This document shows positions 1 through 12,106 of a stretch of DNA of 64,000 bases, piece by piece; within the stretch, counting starts at the first letter, position 1, and each line of letters opens with the position of its first letter. The position numbers were made by a program, and so were the translations under genes. The notes under the pieces were generated by a model. It searched no databases. It was not told where the DNA came from and saw only the letters and a program-made list of their open reading frames with translations. Source of the stretch: Plantibacter flavus (GTDB lineage: Bacteria > Actinomycetota > Actinomycetes > Actinomycetales > Microbacteriaceae); contig NZ_FXAP01000006.1 of the NCBI RefSeq assembly GCF_900177615.1, positions 62,001 to 126,000 on the forward strand, in the 5' to 3' direction.

Positions 1-358
1 CGGGGGTCGGAACGAAGTCGTCGAACTCGTCGACGAGGACGCGCACACCGTTGGCGACCAGGACCTCGAGGGCCGTCGTCTGCGCCGGCCCGCTGAGCGC
101 GTGGGTGTCGGAGCCGATGAAGAGCGGCCCGGTGATCCCCTGGCTCGTGCGGTACTCGACGATCGCCTGCGTGGTGGCGGCGATGTGGTCCTGGTTGAAC
201 GCGGTGTTCAGTGAGGAGCCGCGGTGGCCGGAGGTGCCGAACACCACCCGCTGCTCGGGGATCGAGACGTCCGGCTTCAGCGTGTAGTACGCGTCGATGA
301 GCGACGGGACGTCGATCAGATCTGCTTCGGTGGCGGGGGTACCTGCGCGATCGTTCAT
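1..358 (-). CDS. pgm: Phosphoglucomutase (alpha-D-glucose-specific), N-terminal part
   Basis: Interconverts glucose 1-phosphate and glucose 6-phosphate in the cytoplasm. Only the first 119 residues are inside the window; the gene runs off the left edge. The N-terminal signature GTSGHRGSS (residues 41-49) and the IGSDTHALS loop (81-89) are those of bacterial alpha-phosphohexomutases of the E. coli Pgm type. The phosphoserine loop (normally TPSHNP) lies beyond the edge and cannot be checked. The ATG at 356-358 follows a CAGACT box (365-370) by 6 nt, a weaker form of the leaderless arrangement seen elsewhere here. Family assignment is firm. Confidence 0.9.
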   Translation of the reverse strand, partial: MNDRAGTPATEADLIDVPSLIDAYYTLKPDVSIPEQRVVFGTSGHRGSSLNTAFNQDHIAATTQAIVEYRTSQGITGPLFIGSDTHALSGPAQTTALEVLVANGVRVLVDEFDDFVPTP

Positions 359-386
359 CGCACCAGTCTGGCAGGAACGACCGATG

Positions 387-833
387 TCAGGAAGGCGCTT
401 GACCCGTGGCGAGTGGCGATTCCCACCGGAGGTCCGGGAAGCGCGCGTAGTCGCGATCGAGCGTGACGAAGGTGGCCCGGTGTTCGATCGCGAGTGCGGC
501 GTGGGCCGCGTCCGAAACGAGGTTGCCTCGGGCCTCGACCGCTGCACAGAGCGAGGTGAAGACCGTCCAGAACGACGGGCCAGGGTGGACCACCTGTACC
601 CCGGGCTCGTCGCGGAGTCGCTGCATCTGCTCCAGCGCGATGGAGATCGGAGTGGGATCGACGAAGATCCGACGCTGGGTCACGATCCGGATGTACCCCG
701 CGAGCACGGCTTCGCTGACGCCCAGGGGCTCTCTCGATCGGACGGCATCTTCCAACCAGGTTGCGAGCGTGCGGTGGTGTTGTGAATCGGGTCGGAACGC
801 GCCGATGAGGACGTTGGTGTCGACCACCTTCAC
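387..833 (-). CDS. vapC: VapC-family PIN-domain toxin RNase
   Basis: Predicted Mg-dependent endoribonuclease toxin of a type II toxin-antitoxin pair, 148 aa, one PIN domain. The acidic active-site set looks complete: D5 and N7 (VDTNVL), E41 (SEAVLAGY), D108 (VSDAAHAAL) and D126/D128 (TLDRDYARF), so it is probably functional. The chosen start is a GTG at 831-833 whose GTGA overlaps the antitoxin stop. The longer frame upstream would run through the whole antitoxin and is rejected. The target RNA cannot be read from sequence; VapC family members often cut tRNA or rRNA. Confidence 0.88.
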   Translation of the reverse strand: MKVVDTNVLIGAFRPDSQHHRTLATWLEDAVRSREPLGVSEAVLAGYIRIVTQRRIFVDPTPISIALEQMQRLRDEPGVQVVHPGPSFWTVFTSLCAAVEARGNLVSDAAHAALAIEHRATFVTLDRDYARFPDLRWESPLATGQAPS

Positions 834-1072
834 TCGAAACCGTCCATGATGTCCTCGAGTTGCGCGTTGTTCGTGAGGTCGATTCCTGGGCGGGGTCCTC
901 CCCCGCCGTACGGCACGACCTTGTAGGGTTCCCGCTCGGGCGGTGTGGCTGCTGCGGCCAGCTTCGCGCGCAGGGCCTCTTCGATGTAGGCGGTCACGGT
1001 CTTCCCCTCCTGCGAGGCGTGCTCGCGGACGGCCTCGTAGAACTCGTCGGCGAGTCGGATGGTCGTTCGCAT
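830..1072 (-). CDS. vapB: VapB-type ribbon-helix-helix antitoxin
   Basis: 80-aa antitoxin. Residues 1-40 form a short strand (RTTIRLAD) and two helices typical of a ribbon-helix-helix DNA-binding dimer. The C-terminal half is Pro/Gly-rich with an acidic tail (LEDIMDGFE), as expected for the toxin-binding segment. It is the first gene of the pair and overlaps vapC by 4 nt, the canonical order. It has no Shine-Dalgarno sequence. The ATG lies 6 nt after a TAGGCT box, so leaderless translation is likely. Autoregulation at the promoter is expected from the family. Confidence 0.85.
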   Translation of the reverse strand: MRTTIRLADEFYEAVREHASQEGKTVTAYIEEALRAKLAAAATPPEREPYKVVPYGGGGPRPGIDLTNNAQLEDIMDGFE

Positions 1073-1108
1073 GACCCGAGCCTACGAAGGCGTATGTCGG
1101 TATGTCAA
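1073..1108 (-). promoter_or_regulatory. vapBC promoter with tandem GACATAC motif
   Basis: On the minus strand a consensus -35 TTGACA (1103-1108), an 18-nt spacer and a -10 TAGGCT (1079-1084) end 6 nt before the vapB ATG. The motif GACATAC occurs twice in a row, one copy inside the -35 and one in the spacer. This is a plausible VapB(C) operator (inference). Confidence 0.65.
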
Positions 1109-1197
1109 CGACGCTATTGGGTTCCATCGGCGCAGGAGTGAGCCGACGCGGATCTGTGGAGCGGTCGTTGCTCCAGGTGCCTGTGGAGGGCTGTCGA

Positions 1198-2760
1198 CTA
1201 GCGAGTGGCAAGGAGCGCCGCGGCCGAGGCGGAGGCGGAGGCGGTCGTGCTCGTCGTGGATGCGCCCGCCCCGGCGCCGGCGGCGTCCGGCGCGGAGGCG
1301 CGCTGGTGGGACGACCCGGGCGTCGTCAGGTCGGCGACCGCGTCGGCCTGACCTGTGACGATGCGCTGGATGGCGTAGAGGCTCTCGGTCGCCGGCCCGA
1401 GGTACTTGCCCCGGTCGTCGGTGTTGCTCGACCCGACCGCGTTGTGTCCGTCGACGGCACCGAGGTGGCCGCCGTCGCCGAGCGTCAGCCCGTCGGAGCC
1501 GAAGGTGGTCGCGCCCCAGGAGCTCGTGGCGGGGTCGGCTCGACCTGACAGGAGCTGGCCGAGACCGGCGAGGGTGTCGGCGCTCGCCTGGGAGGCGTAG
1601 ACGCGGCCGGCCGGGACGTGCAGATCGTCGATTCCGATCTCCGTCGGGATGCCGGCGGAGCCGAGCATGACGAAGTCGTCGACGTGGTAGTCGCCGGACG
1701 CCAACGCGAGCGAGGCCGTCGCCGTGCCGTAGGAGTGCGCCACGACGCTCAACTGGGAGACGACGCCGTGAGCGGAACGGACGGCGTCGTATCCGGCGAG
1801 CACCCCGGCGAGCAGGGGCGCCCCCTCCACGGCCCGGTCGTTCGACGGCACCTCGAGCGCGCTCGGGCTGTGTCCGCCGATCCAGAGGATGACCGCGCTG
1901 TCGGCGGCAGCGGTCTGGATCCGCTTCGCTCCGCGCAGGTAGTCGTCGAGTTCGAGGGCGCTGCTGTTCATCCCGGGGACGAACACCGTGACGTAGGCGG
2001 CGGTGTCCACGTCTCCGACGGCGACCGCGACCCGCGGGGGGCCGGAGCCGCCCGCCTGCAACGTGATGAGGTACTCCGGCTGGAGGCGGGCGGCGATCGC
2101 GTCCGGTGTGTACCGGTCGGCGAGCAGCTTGATCGCGTCCAGGCGGGACAGGGTCGTCGCGAGGGCCGCCGAGTCGGCCTGGCCGTCGACCTGGTCGCTG
2201 CTCACCGTCAGCGAACGGTAGCTCGCCTCGGTGTCGGCGAGGAGACCGGCGAGGCGGGAGACGTTGGCCGTCGCCCGATCCGTGTAGGCGACGCCCTCGA
2301 GGTTGCCGATGACCGCCGGGTGACCGGTGATGAGCAGTGCGCGGTACCCGGGAGCGAGCTCGCTCCACAGCTGCGCGACCTGCGAGGAGGACATCGTCGT
2401 GAGGGCCGTCGCCGCCGCGGCCAGATCCCCGGCGTACGCGGTGGTGAAGGCCGCGGCCGTCATCGTCGGAACGGAGGAGGCCGCCGGTGCGAAGTCGGCG
2501 GCGGAGATCGCGGTCGCACCGGCGGTCGAGGTCTGCGTCACTGTGACGACGCCGGCCAGGATCGCGGCGATCGCGATGGTCATGACGAGCGACTTGACAA
2601 GGGTCGCGCGGGCCGCCGAGATCGGCCGGTGCACCCAGGTCGGCAGCGACAACGACGGGAGGCTCCAGGAGGAGCCGAGGCTGAACGCGGCCTCGCCGCC
2701 GCCCGCCAGGTTCAGTCGGGGAGTGGACCGCGGGGCGGCGTCGGTGAAGACACTCGTCAC
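1198..2760 (-). CDS. DUF1023 alpha/beta hydrolase, membrane-anchored
   Basis: 520-aa protein with a Ser/Pro-rich N-terminus, a probable single membrane helix at about residues 55-74, a helical middle region and a C-terminal alpha/beta-hydrolase fold of the actinobacterial DUF1023 type. The nucleophile elbow VAHSYGT places the catalytic serine near residue 343. The last ~50 residues are Ala/Ser/Thr-rich and probably disordered. The GTG start is preceded by AGGAG at 4-nt spacing. The substrate is unknown; an extracytoplasmic lipase or esterase is possible but not shown. No operon partner is visible. Confidence 0.8.
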   Translation of the reverse strand: MTSVFTDAAPRSTPRLNLAGGGEAAFSLGSSWSLPSLSLPTWVHRPISAARATLVKSLVMTIAIAAILAGVVTVTQTSTAGATAISAADFAPAASSVPTMTAAAFTTAYAGDLAAAATALTTMSSSQVAQLWSELAPGYRALLITGHPAVIGNLEGVAYTDRATANVSRLAGLLADTEASYRSLTVSSDQVDGQADSAALATTLSRLDAIKLLADRYTPDAIAARLQPEYLITLQAGGSGPPRVAVAVGDVDTAAYVTVFVPGMNSSALELDDYLRGAKRIQTAAADSAVILWIGGHSPSALEVPSNDRAVEGAPLLAGVLAGYDAVRSAHGVVSQLSVVAHSYGTATASLALASGDYHVDDFVMLGSAGIPTEIGIDDLHVPAGRVYASQASADTLAGLGQLLSGRADPATSSWGATTFGSDGLTLGDGGHLGAVDGHNAVGSSNTDDRGKYLGPATESLYAIQRIVTGQADAVADLTTPGSSHQRASAPDAAGAGAGASTTSTTASASASAAALLATR

Positions 2761-3037
2761 GTCACTCCTGTTCCTGTCTCAGCCCGTCGGGTGGAGCCTC
2801 GCGCGACATCGGATCGCGCATCGAGATCGGGGAGACGAACGGCCGTGAACTCGCTTCCCGAGACGAGCGGCAGCGCTCAATACACCCTTGTATCCATTGT
2901 GGCGGGTATTGGCGTGATTTGAATAGCTCAAAACGGGGGGTATCGGGACCGAAATGGCCCGATCTTCCTGGAAATCACCCGAATGTGACCTGGATGGGAG
3001 GTAATGGTCGTCCGGGGGCGTGTCGCGAACCGCACGG
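2761..3037. promoter_or_regulatory. Intergenic region, divergent control of DUF1023 hydrolase and pheA
   Basis: No gene is seen. The stretch is less GC-rich than its surroundings and contains an imperfect palindrome, ATACA-CCCT-TGTAT (2880-2893), and AT-rich sequence around 2915-2935. These are consistent with promoters for the DUF1023 gene on the minus strand, but no -35/-10 pair is clear enough to call. Confidence 0.3.
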
Positions 3038-3043
3038 TACGCT
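3038..3043 (+). promoter_or_regulatory. -10 box for leaderless pheA
   Basis: TACGCT ends 7 nt before the pheA ATG. The GGAGG at 3045-3049 is only 1 nt from the ATG, too close to act as a Shine-Dalgarno site, so leaderless initiation at 3051 explains the start better. Confidence 0.5.
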
Positions 3044-3050
3044 CGGAGGC

Positions 3051-4013
3051 ATGCCAGCCGCACCCGCCGACGACGCCCCCCGGAGCTACAGTTTCCTCGG
3101 TCCGAGCGGGACCTTCACCGAGGTGGCGCTCGGCCAGGTCGAGGAGGCACGGGGCCAGATCTGGAAGCCCGTGTCGAACGTCGGCGAGGCGCTCGGCGAC
3201 GTCCTCGAAGGCCGCAGTACGGCGGCGGTCATCGCGATCGAGAACTCGGTCGACGGCGGCGTGTCCGTGGCGCAGGATGCACTCGCCACGATGCCCGGTC
3301 TCCGCATCGTCGGCGAAGTGCTCGTGCCGGTGAACTTCGTGCTCGTCGCCCGTCCCGGAACCCGCCTCGAGGACGTCTCGGTCGTGAACGCGCACCCAGT
3401 CGCCTACGGGCAGTGCCACCTCTGGCTCGACGCCAAGCTGCCCACGCACGGACACATCCCGGCGTCGAGCAACGTTGCCGCCGCGGCTTCGCTGCTCGAC
3501 GGCACCTCGACCGCCGACGCCGCGGTCGCCCCACCCGGCATCGTGAACCACTACGACCTCGACGTCCTCGCCGAGAACATCGGCGACAACCCGAACGCCG
3601 TGACCCGCTTCGTCGTCGTCAGTCGTTCACGGGAGATCCCGGCCCGGACAGGTGCCGACAAGACGAGCCTCATCGTCGAGCTGCCGAACGACGAGTCGGG
3701 CTCGCTGCTCGGCATGCTCGAGCAGTTCTCCACGCGAGGCGTGAATCTGAGCCTCATCGAGTCGCGGCCCATCGGCGACGCGCTCGGCCGCTACCGCTTC
3801 GTGATCGACGCCCTCGGACACATCGAGGACGAGCGGATGGCCGACGCCCTACTGGGGCTCCGACGCTTCAGTCCGAACGTGATCTTCCTGGGCTCGTACC
3901 CGAGCGCCGATCGCACCGCCGTCGACTACCACTCCCGTTACAACGACGAGGTGTTCATCGAGGCCCGCGACTGGTTGCGTGGACTGCTCTCGGCGGAGCC
4001 CCTCGACGACTGA
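3051..4013 (+). CDS. pheA: Prephenate dehydratase
   Basis: Converts prephenate to phenylpyruvate in phenylalanine biosynthesis. 320 aa, the usual size of a monofunctional enzyme without a chorismate mutase domain. Visible motifs: SFLGPSGTFTEVAL near the N-terminus, IENSVDGGV in the periplasmic-binding-like catalytic domain, the catalytic TRF (NAVTRFVVV), and a C-terminal ACT domain with ESRPIG for allosteric Phe binding. The frame stays open upstream to 2919, but the ATG at 3051 matches the family N-terminus and the leaderless promoter. Monocistronic, convergent with the GntR gene. Confidence 0.93.
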   Translation: MPAAPADDAPRSYSFLGPSGTFTEVALGQVEEARGQIWKPVSNVGEALGDVLEGRSTAAVIAIENSVDGGVSVAQDALATMPGLRIVGEVLVPVNFVLVARPGTRLEDVSVVNAHPVAYGQCHLWLDAKLPTHGHIPASSNVAAAASLLDGTSTADAAVAPPGIVNHYDLDVLAENIGDNPNAVTRFVVVSRSREIPARTGADKTSLIVELPNDESGSLLGMLEQFSTRGVNLSLIESRPIGDALGRYRFVIDALGHIEDERMADALLGLRRFSPNVIFLGSYPSADRTAVDYHSRYNDEVFIEARDWLRGLLSAEPLDD

Positions 4014-4132
4014 GCCGTCACGCTCGCGCATGACTCCTGCTGACGGTCCGGGTCCGAGCTCGGGGACGGCGTGTCGGCGGGATTCGCGGCCGGGTGCAGG
4101 AGTTGCGAGCGCCGACGAGGTGTCGCCGCGGT

Positions 4133-7728
<3,596 letters not shown>

Positions 7729-7786
7729 CCCTCGTCAGGCGATCCGACTGCCGCTCTCACCAACGCACCTCGCTCGATCCGGTCGT

Positions 7787-7877
7787 CCCAACTCAGGAGC
7801 GTCGGGGCGTGTCGTGCTCTGAAACGTCCGACGCGCCGCACCCGCCCGACGACACGCCGGTCCGCTCCTGAGTTGGG
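7787..7877. repeat. Nested palindromic repeat, family B copy 1
   Basis: 91-bp element with outer arms CCCAACTCAGGAGCG (7787-7801) and its exact reverse complement (7863-7877), plus inner arms GGCGTGTCGT (7806-7815) and ACGACACGCC (7849-7858). The same two arm sequences recur in the element at 28696-28779. It lies just after gdhA and could fold as a long hairpin or act as a terminator. Confidence 0.8.
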
Positions 7878-7950
7878 GAAGGAGGCAGCGGTGAGCCGGC
7901 GGCGGGTGTCGGAATGTGGCGGGATGGTCGGCTCCTGGGCGGTGAGTGAC

Positions 7951-7956
7951 TAGCCT
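7951..7956 (+). promoter_or_regulatory. -10 box for leaderless FAD oxidase gene
   Basis: TAGCCT ends 6 nt before the GTG at 7963. GAAGG between them is too close to the start for normal Shine-Dalgarno spacing. Confidence 0.5.
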
Positions 7957-7962
7957 CGAAGG

Positions 7963-9291
7963 GTGACCGACCCACGCCCCGCAACCACCGTCATCGTCGG
8001 TGCCGGCCTCTTCGGCCTGACGACCGCCGTCCACCTCGCCCGCGCCGGGCGCCGGGTGACGGTGCTCGAGTCGGGCACCGCCGCCGGGGCGACGACCGCG
8101 GCGGGAGCGGGCTTCGTCGGCCTCTGGGCGGCGGGCTACGCCTGGTACTGGGACGAGTCGGAACTCGCCCTCGAGCAGGCGGGCCTCGACTTCTACCGCG
8201 GGCTCGACGCGGCCGGATACGACATCGGGCTGCGGAACACGGGCAACGTGTGGCTCGCCCTCACCGAGCAGGCCGTGCTCGACCACCTGCTGCCGTTCGC
8301 CGAGCACCCGCTCCGTCCCGAGGACGCCCGGCTGCTCACCGCCGTCGAGACCGCTGAGCTCGTTCCCGGTCTCGACCCCGAAGCCATCGTCGGGGCGTTC
8401 ATCCATCCGGGCGGCATCCAGATCAGCGCGCCCGACGCCGGACTCGCGCTCGCGGCGCTCGCCCGGGCCGAGGGCGTCGAGATCGTCGAGCACACGCCCG
8501 TCGTCGACTTCCTCGCCGACGGTGGCCGAGCCGTCGGCGTGCTGACCGCGGCCGGCGAGCGCGTCCTCGGCGACGAGGTCGTCCTCGCCGCCGGGTCCTG
8601 GACGAACGACCTCCTCGCCGCCACGGACCGCGTGCTGCCGTTCGCGCGGGTGATCGCGAGCCGCCTGACCACCGCCCCGTTCGGCCTCGGCGAGGTGCCG
8701 ACCCTCATGATCCCGGAACTCGACGGACTGTGGATCCGGGAACACCTCGGTGGTCTCACCTACGGCAACGGCGTCGGCTACGAGACGCTCGCGGTGCACG
8801 ACAGCCCGGCGGACCGTCGTCCGGACCGCCCCGACCTCGTCGAGGCGATGCGGGAGCACCTGTCGCCGATCGTCTCCGAGCTCATCCCGGCCGCCGCGCC
8901 CGTCGTCGACGACGCCGAAGCCGTGCAGGGGATCGTGTCGTACACCGCGGACCGCCGCTTCATCGCGGGACCCGTCCCGGAGCTCGACGGGCTGTACGTC
9001 GTGGCCGGAGACAACGAGTCCGGCGTCACGCACGGCCCCGGACTCGGCCGGATGCTCGCCGAACTGATGGTCACGGGTGAGAGCCCCTTCGTCGACGCGT
9101 CGCGGTACGCGCCCGGTCGATTCCCGTCCCGTCCGTTCGCCGACGAGGCCGCCGTGGCCGCCGCGATGCCGGCTCGTCGGGCGGTCGACGCGCGCGCTGC
9201 CGCAGCGACGCGCGTGACGACGGAGTCGGGCCTGCCTGCGGAGTCGGGCCTGCCTGCGGAGTCGGGCCTGCCTGCGGAGTCGGGCCGATGA
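7963..9291 (+). CDS. FAD-dependent amino acid/amine oxidase (DAO family)
   Basis: 442-aa DAO-fold flavoenzyme. The N-terminal dinucleotide-binding motif VIVGAGLFGLTTAVHLARAG is followed by a glycine-rich SGTAAGATTAAGAGF segment, and the C-terminal FAD contact is GLYVVAGDNESGVTHGPGLG. It would oxidise a primary or secondary amino acid. It is the first gene of a three-gene operon and overlaps the next flavoenzyme by ATGA. The last ~22 residues are a repeated ESGLPA unit encoded by an 18-bp tandem repeat, absent from typical family members. Exact substrate unknown. Confidence 0.83.
   Translation: MTDPRPATTVIVGAGLFGLTTAVHLARAGRRVTVLESGTAAGATTAAGAGFVGLWAAGYAWYWDESELALEQAGLDFYRGLDAAGYDIGLRNTGNVWLALTEQAVLDHLLPFAEHPLRPEDARLLTAVETAELVPGLDPEAIVGAFIHPGGIQISAPDAGLALAALARAEGVEIVEHTPVVDFLADGGRAVGVLTAAGERVLGDEVVLAAGSWTNDLLAATDRVLPFARVIASRLTTAPFGLGEVPTLMIPELDGLWIREHLGGLTYGNGVGYETLAVHDSPADRRPDRPDLVEAMREHLSPIVSELIPAAAPVVDDAEAVQGIVSYTADRRFIAGPVPELDGLYVVAGDNESGVTHGPGLGRMLAELMVTGESPFVDASRYAPGRFPSRPFADEAAVAAAMPARRAVDARAAAATRVTTESGLPAESGLPAESGLPAESGR
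9222..9286 (+). repeat. 18-bp in-frame tandem repeat at gene end
   Basis: Three exact 18-bp units (9222, 9240, 9258) plus a partial fourth encode ESGLPA repeats that form the C-terminus of the FAD oxidase and end at the overlap with the next start codon. The length is probably variable between strains through replication slippage. Confidence 0.85.
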
Positions 9292-10514
9292 CCGCGCCGG
9301 GTCCGGCAGTGCACGCGACGCAGCCCGCGCTGCCGGCTCGCGCCGAGGTCGTGGTCATCGGTGCCGGGATCGTCGGCGCGGCGGCTGCGCGCTCCCTGGC
9401 CGAGCAGGGCCGGGACGTGCTGCTCCTCGAGCGGTACCCGCGCGGTCATGAGCACGGCTCCTCCCACGGCGCGACCCGCATCTTCCGTCAGGGTTACGAC
9501 GCCGACGACTACGTCGCCCTGACCTCGGAGGCACTCGCAGCCTGGCGGGCGCTCGAATCGGCGAGCGGGCGGACGCTGCTCGATCTCACCGGTGCGCTCG
9601 ACCACGGCCGACCCGAGATGCTCGCGGCGATCGAGGCGGCGATGACCCGGGGCGGGATCGCGTCGGAGCGCCTCACCCCGGAGCAGGCGAGCGACCGCTG
9701 GCCCGGACTGCGGTTCGACCGCGAGGTCCTGCACCACGCGACCGGCGGGCGGCTGTACTCCGCCGAGGCGATCGAGGCCCTGCTCGACCTCGCCGAGGTG
9801 GCCGGAGCGACCCTGCGCTTCGGCGTGCGGGTGGCGGGTGTCGAACCGACTCATCCGACTCAGCCGACCGCGGGTGTCGCCGGCGCCGTCGTCCGCACCG
9901 AGCTGGGCGACGTCGTCGCGGACCACGTGGTCGTCGCGGCCGGCTCCTGGACGCCCGACCTCGTCGGCGCCCTCGCTCGCAGCGTCGGTCGCCCGCTGCC
10001 CGAGATCGTCGTGACGCAGGTCCAGCCTGCCCACTTTCCGAGCGAGCTGGCCGCCGACGCCTGGCCGAGTTTCGTCCACTACCCCGCCGAGGGGTCGAGC
10101 GTGTACGGCCTGCTGACGCCGGGCGAGGGGGTCAAGGTCGGGCTGCACGGCGGTGCCGTCCACGTCCACCCCGACGAACGCGACGGCCTCGCCGAACCCG
10201 TGGAACTCGCGCGGCTCACCGCCTACGTCGCCGAATGGGTGCCCGGCGTCGACGCGTCCGCACCCCATACCATCAGCTGCCTCTACGATCTGAGCCCCAG
10301 CGAGGATTTCGTGATCGACCGGATCGACAGCATCATCGTCACGACGGGATTCTCCGGTCACGGGTTCAAGTTCGGCCCGGTGCTGGGACGCCTCATCGCC
10401 GATCTCGTCGACGGAGCCGAACCGCACCCGAGGTTCGCGCTCGCCGCACACGCGGTACCCGTCGCGCCATCAGCATCAGCACTTCCGCAGTCACCCGAAG
10501 GAACCGCTCCATGA
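9288..10514 (+). CDS. Sarcosine/N-methyl-tryptophan oxidase-like flavoenzyme
   Basis: 408-aa relative of monomeric sarcosine oxidase and SolA. FAD-binding VVIGAGIVGAAAARSLAEQG lies near residues 22-41. The characteristic SSHGATRIFRQGY follows, and the C-terminal block FSGHGFKFGPVLG is present. The Cys in TISCLYDLSPSEDFVID aligns with the cysteine that binds FAD covalently in monomeric sarcosine oxidases. It probably demethylates or oxidises an N-methyl or secondary amino acid, releasing H2O2. It overlaps both neighbours by 4 nt, so it is co-translated with the first oxidase and the solute-binding protein. Confidence 0.85.
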   Translation: MTAPGPAVHATQPALPARAEVVVIGAGIVGAAAARSLAEQGRDVLLLERYPRGHEHGSSHGATRIFRQGYDADDYVALTSEALAAWRALESASGRTLLDLTGALDHGRPEMLAAIEAAMTRGGIASERLTPEQASDRWPGLRFDREVLHHATGGRLYSAEAIEALLDLAEVAGATLRFGVRVAGVEPTHPTQPTAGVAGAVVRTELGDVVADHVVVAAGSWTPDLVGALARSVGRPLPEIVVTQVQPAHFPSELAADAWPSFVHYPAEGSSVYGLLTPGEGVKVGLHGGAVHVHPDERDGLAEPVELARLTAYVAEWVPGVDASAPHTISCLYDLSPSEDFVIDRIDSIIVTTGFSGHGFKFGPVLGRLIADLVDGAEPHPRFALAAHAVPVAPSASALPQSPEGTAP

Positions 10515-12085
10515 ACCGATCCGCCAGATTCGCCACGGTCGCCATCGGCCTCGGTGTCGTCGTCGCCCTCGCCGGTTGCACGGCCCAGGGCGGCACCACC
10601 ACGACCACCGCGCTCGTCATCGGCACCACCGATCAGATCGTCTCGCTCGACCCGGCTGGTGCCTGGGATCGCGGCTCCTTCACGCCGCAGAACCAGATCT
10701 ACCAGCACCTCCTCAGTTACGACGAGGGCGACGTCGTCCCCGCCCCCGACGCGGCGGAATCGTGCGACTTCACCGACGAGACCACCTACGTCTGCACGGT
10801 CAAGGAGGGGCTGACCTTCTCCAACGGCCACGCGCTCACGGCCGAGGACGTCGTCTACTCCTTCACCCGTGTCCGTGAGATCGCCGCCGACAACGGCCCG
10901 TCGCCGCTGCTCGCGAACCTCGACAGCGTCGAGGAGGGTGAGGGCAACCAGGTGGTCTTCCACCTCACGGTTCCGAACGACCAGACCTGGCCCTACGTGC
11001 TCACGAGCATGGCCGGGCCGATCGTCGACGAGGAGGTGTTCCCGGCGGACGAGCTGCTGAGCGACGACGACGTGATCGGCTCCGGTCCTTACGAGGTCGA
11101 CAGCTACCAGGCGGGCGGGCTGCTGTCCCTCGAGGCGAACTCGCGCTACTCCGGGACCCGCGCGAAGACGCAGCACGTCGTGCTCAAGCCGTACACGACG
11201 GCGTCGAACCTGCGGCTCGACCTGGAGAAGGGCGACGTCGACATCGCCTACCGCTCGCTGACCGCGACGGACGTCGCCGACCTCGGGAGCGATTCCGACC
11301 TGCAGGTCGTGGAGGGGCCGGGCGGTTCGGTGCGGTTCCTCACGTTCAACCTGAACACCCAGCCGGGCGCGAACGACGCGCAGAAGCTCGCGATCCGGCA
11401 GGCGGTCGCGTCGCTCGTCGATCGCGAGGAGATCGCCGACCAGGTCTACAAGGGCACCTACGCGCCGGCGTACTCGGTCGTGCTCGACGGTCAGACGGGT
11501 GCGACGCCCGCGTTCCAGACCGCGTTCGGTGACGCGCCTGACCCGGCGAAGGCCGCGGCGATCCTCGCGGCCGCCGGTGTCAGCACTCCGGTCGCCCTGC
11601 CGATCCAGTACACGAGCGACCACTACGGCCCCGACTCCGACCAGGAGTACGCGCTCATCAAGTCGCAGCTGGAGGAGTCCGGTCTGTTCTCCGTCGACCT
11701 GCAGTCGACGGAGTGGACGAGCTACGTGAAGGAGCTGAACCCGGAGTCGGGTTACCCGGCGTACCAGCTCGGGTTCTTCCCGGACTACCCGGACCCCGAC
11801 AACTTCCTGCGTTCGGCGTACTCGACGACCGGGGCGTCCGTCGCCAACGGATACTCGGACCCGGCCGTCGACGCGCTCATCGACACCGAGGCGACGGCGA
11901 CCGATCCGGCGGCGCGCATCGCGGCGATCGAGCAGATCCAGGCGCTGACCGCGACTGCGGCTCCGATCATCCCGCTGCTCCAGGGCACCGAGACGGTGCT
12001 CGCCCAGAAGAACGTGACGGGCCTCGAGGACACGCTCGACGCCACGTACACCTTCCGCTTCTCGGTCCTCGACCGAACGAAGTAG
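10511..12085 (+). CDS. Family 5 ABC solute-binding lipoprotein (dipeptide/opine type)
   Basis: 524-aa extracytoplasmic receptor. Signal peptide and lipobox VVALAGC at residues ~17-23 predict lipidation of the Cys. The family-5 signature LTAEDVVYSFTRVRE and FFPDYPDPDNFLRS segments are typical of peptide/nickel/opine receptors. The ATG overlaps the upstream oxidase stop (ATGA). No permease or ATPase genes follow, which is unusual; the rest of the transporter must be elsewhere. By context it probably feeds the two amine oxidases with an amino-acid-derived substrate. Confidence 0.86.
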   Translation: MNRSARFATVAIGLGVVVALAGCTAQGGTTTTTALVIGTTDQIVSLDPAGAWDRGSFTPQNQIYQHLLSYDEGDVVPAPDAAESCDFTDETTYVCTVKEGLTFSNGHALTAEDVVYSFTRVREIAADNGPSPLLANLDSVEEGEGNQVVFHLTVPNDQTWPYVLTSMAGPIVDEEVFPADELLSDDDVIGSGPYEVDSYQAGGLLSLEANSRYSGTRAKTQHVVLKPYTTASNLRLDLEKGDVDIAYRSLTATDVADLGSDSDLQVVEGPGGSVRFLTFNLNTQPGANDAQKLAIRQAVASLVDREEIADQVYKGTYAPAYSVVLDGQTGATPAFQTAFGDAPDPAKAAAILAAAGVSTPVALPIQYTSDHYGPDSDQEYALIKSQLEESGLFSVDLQSTEWTSYVKELNPESGYPAYQLGFFPDYPDPDNFLRSAYSTTGASVANGYSDPAVDALIDTEATATDPAARIAAIEQIQALTATAAPIIPLLQGTETVLAQKNVTGLEDTLDATYTFRFSVLDRTK

Positions 12086-12106
12086 CCGGCGCCGCTGGGG
12101 TGTGTG

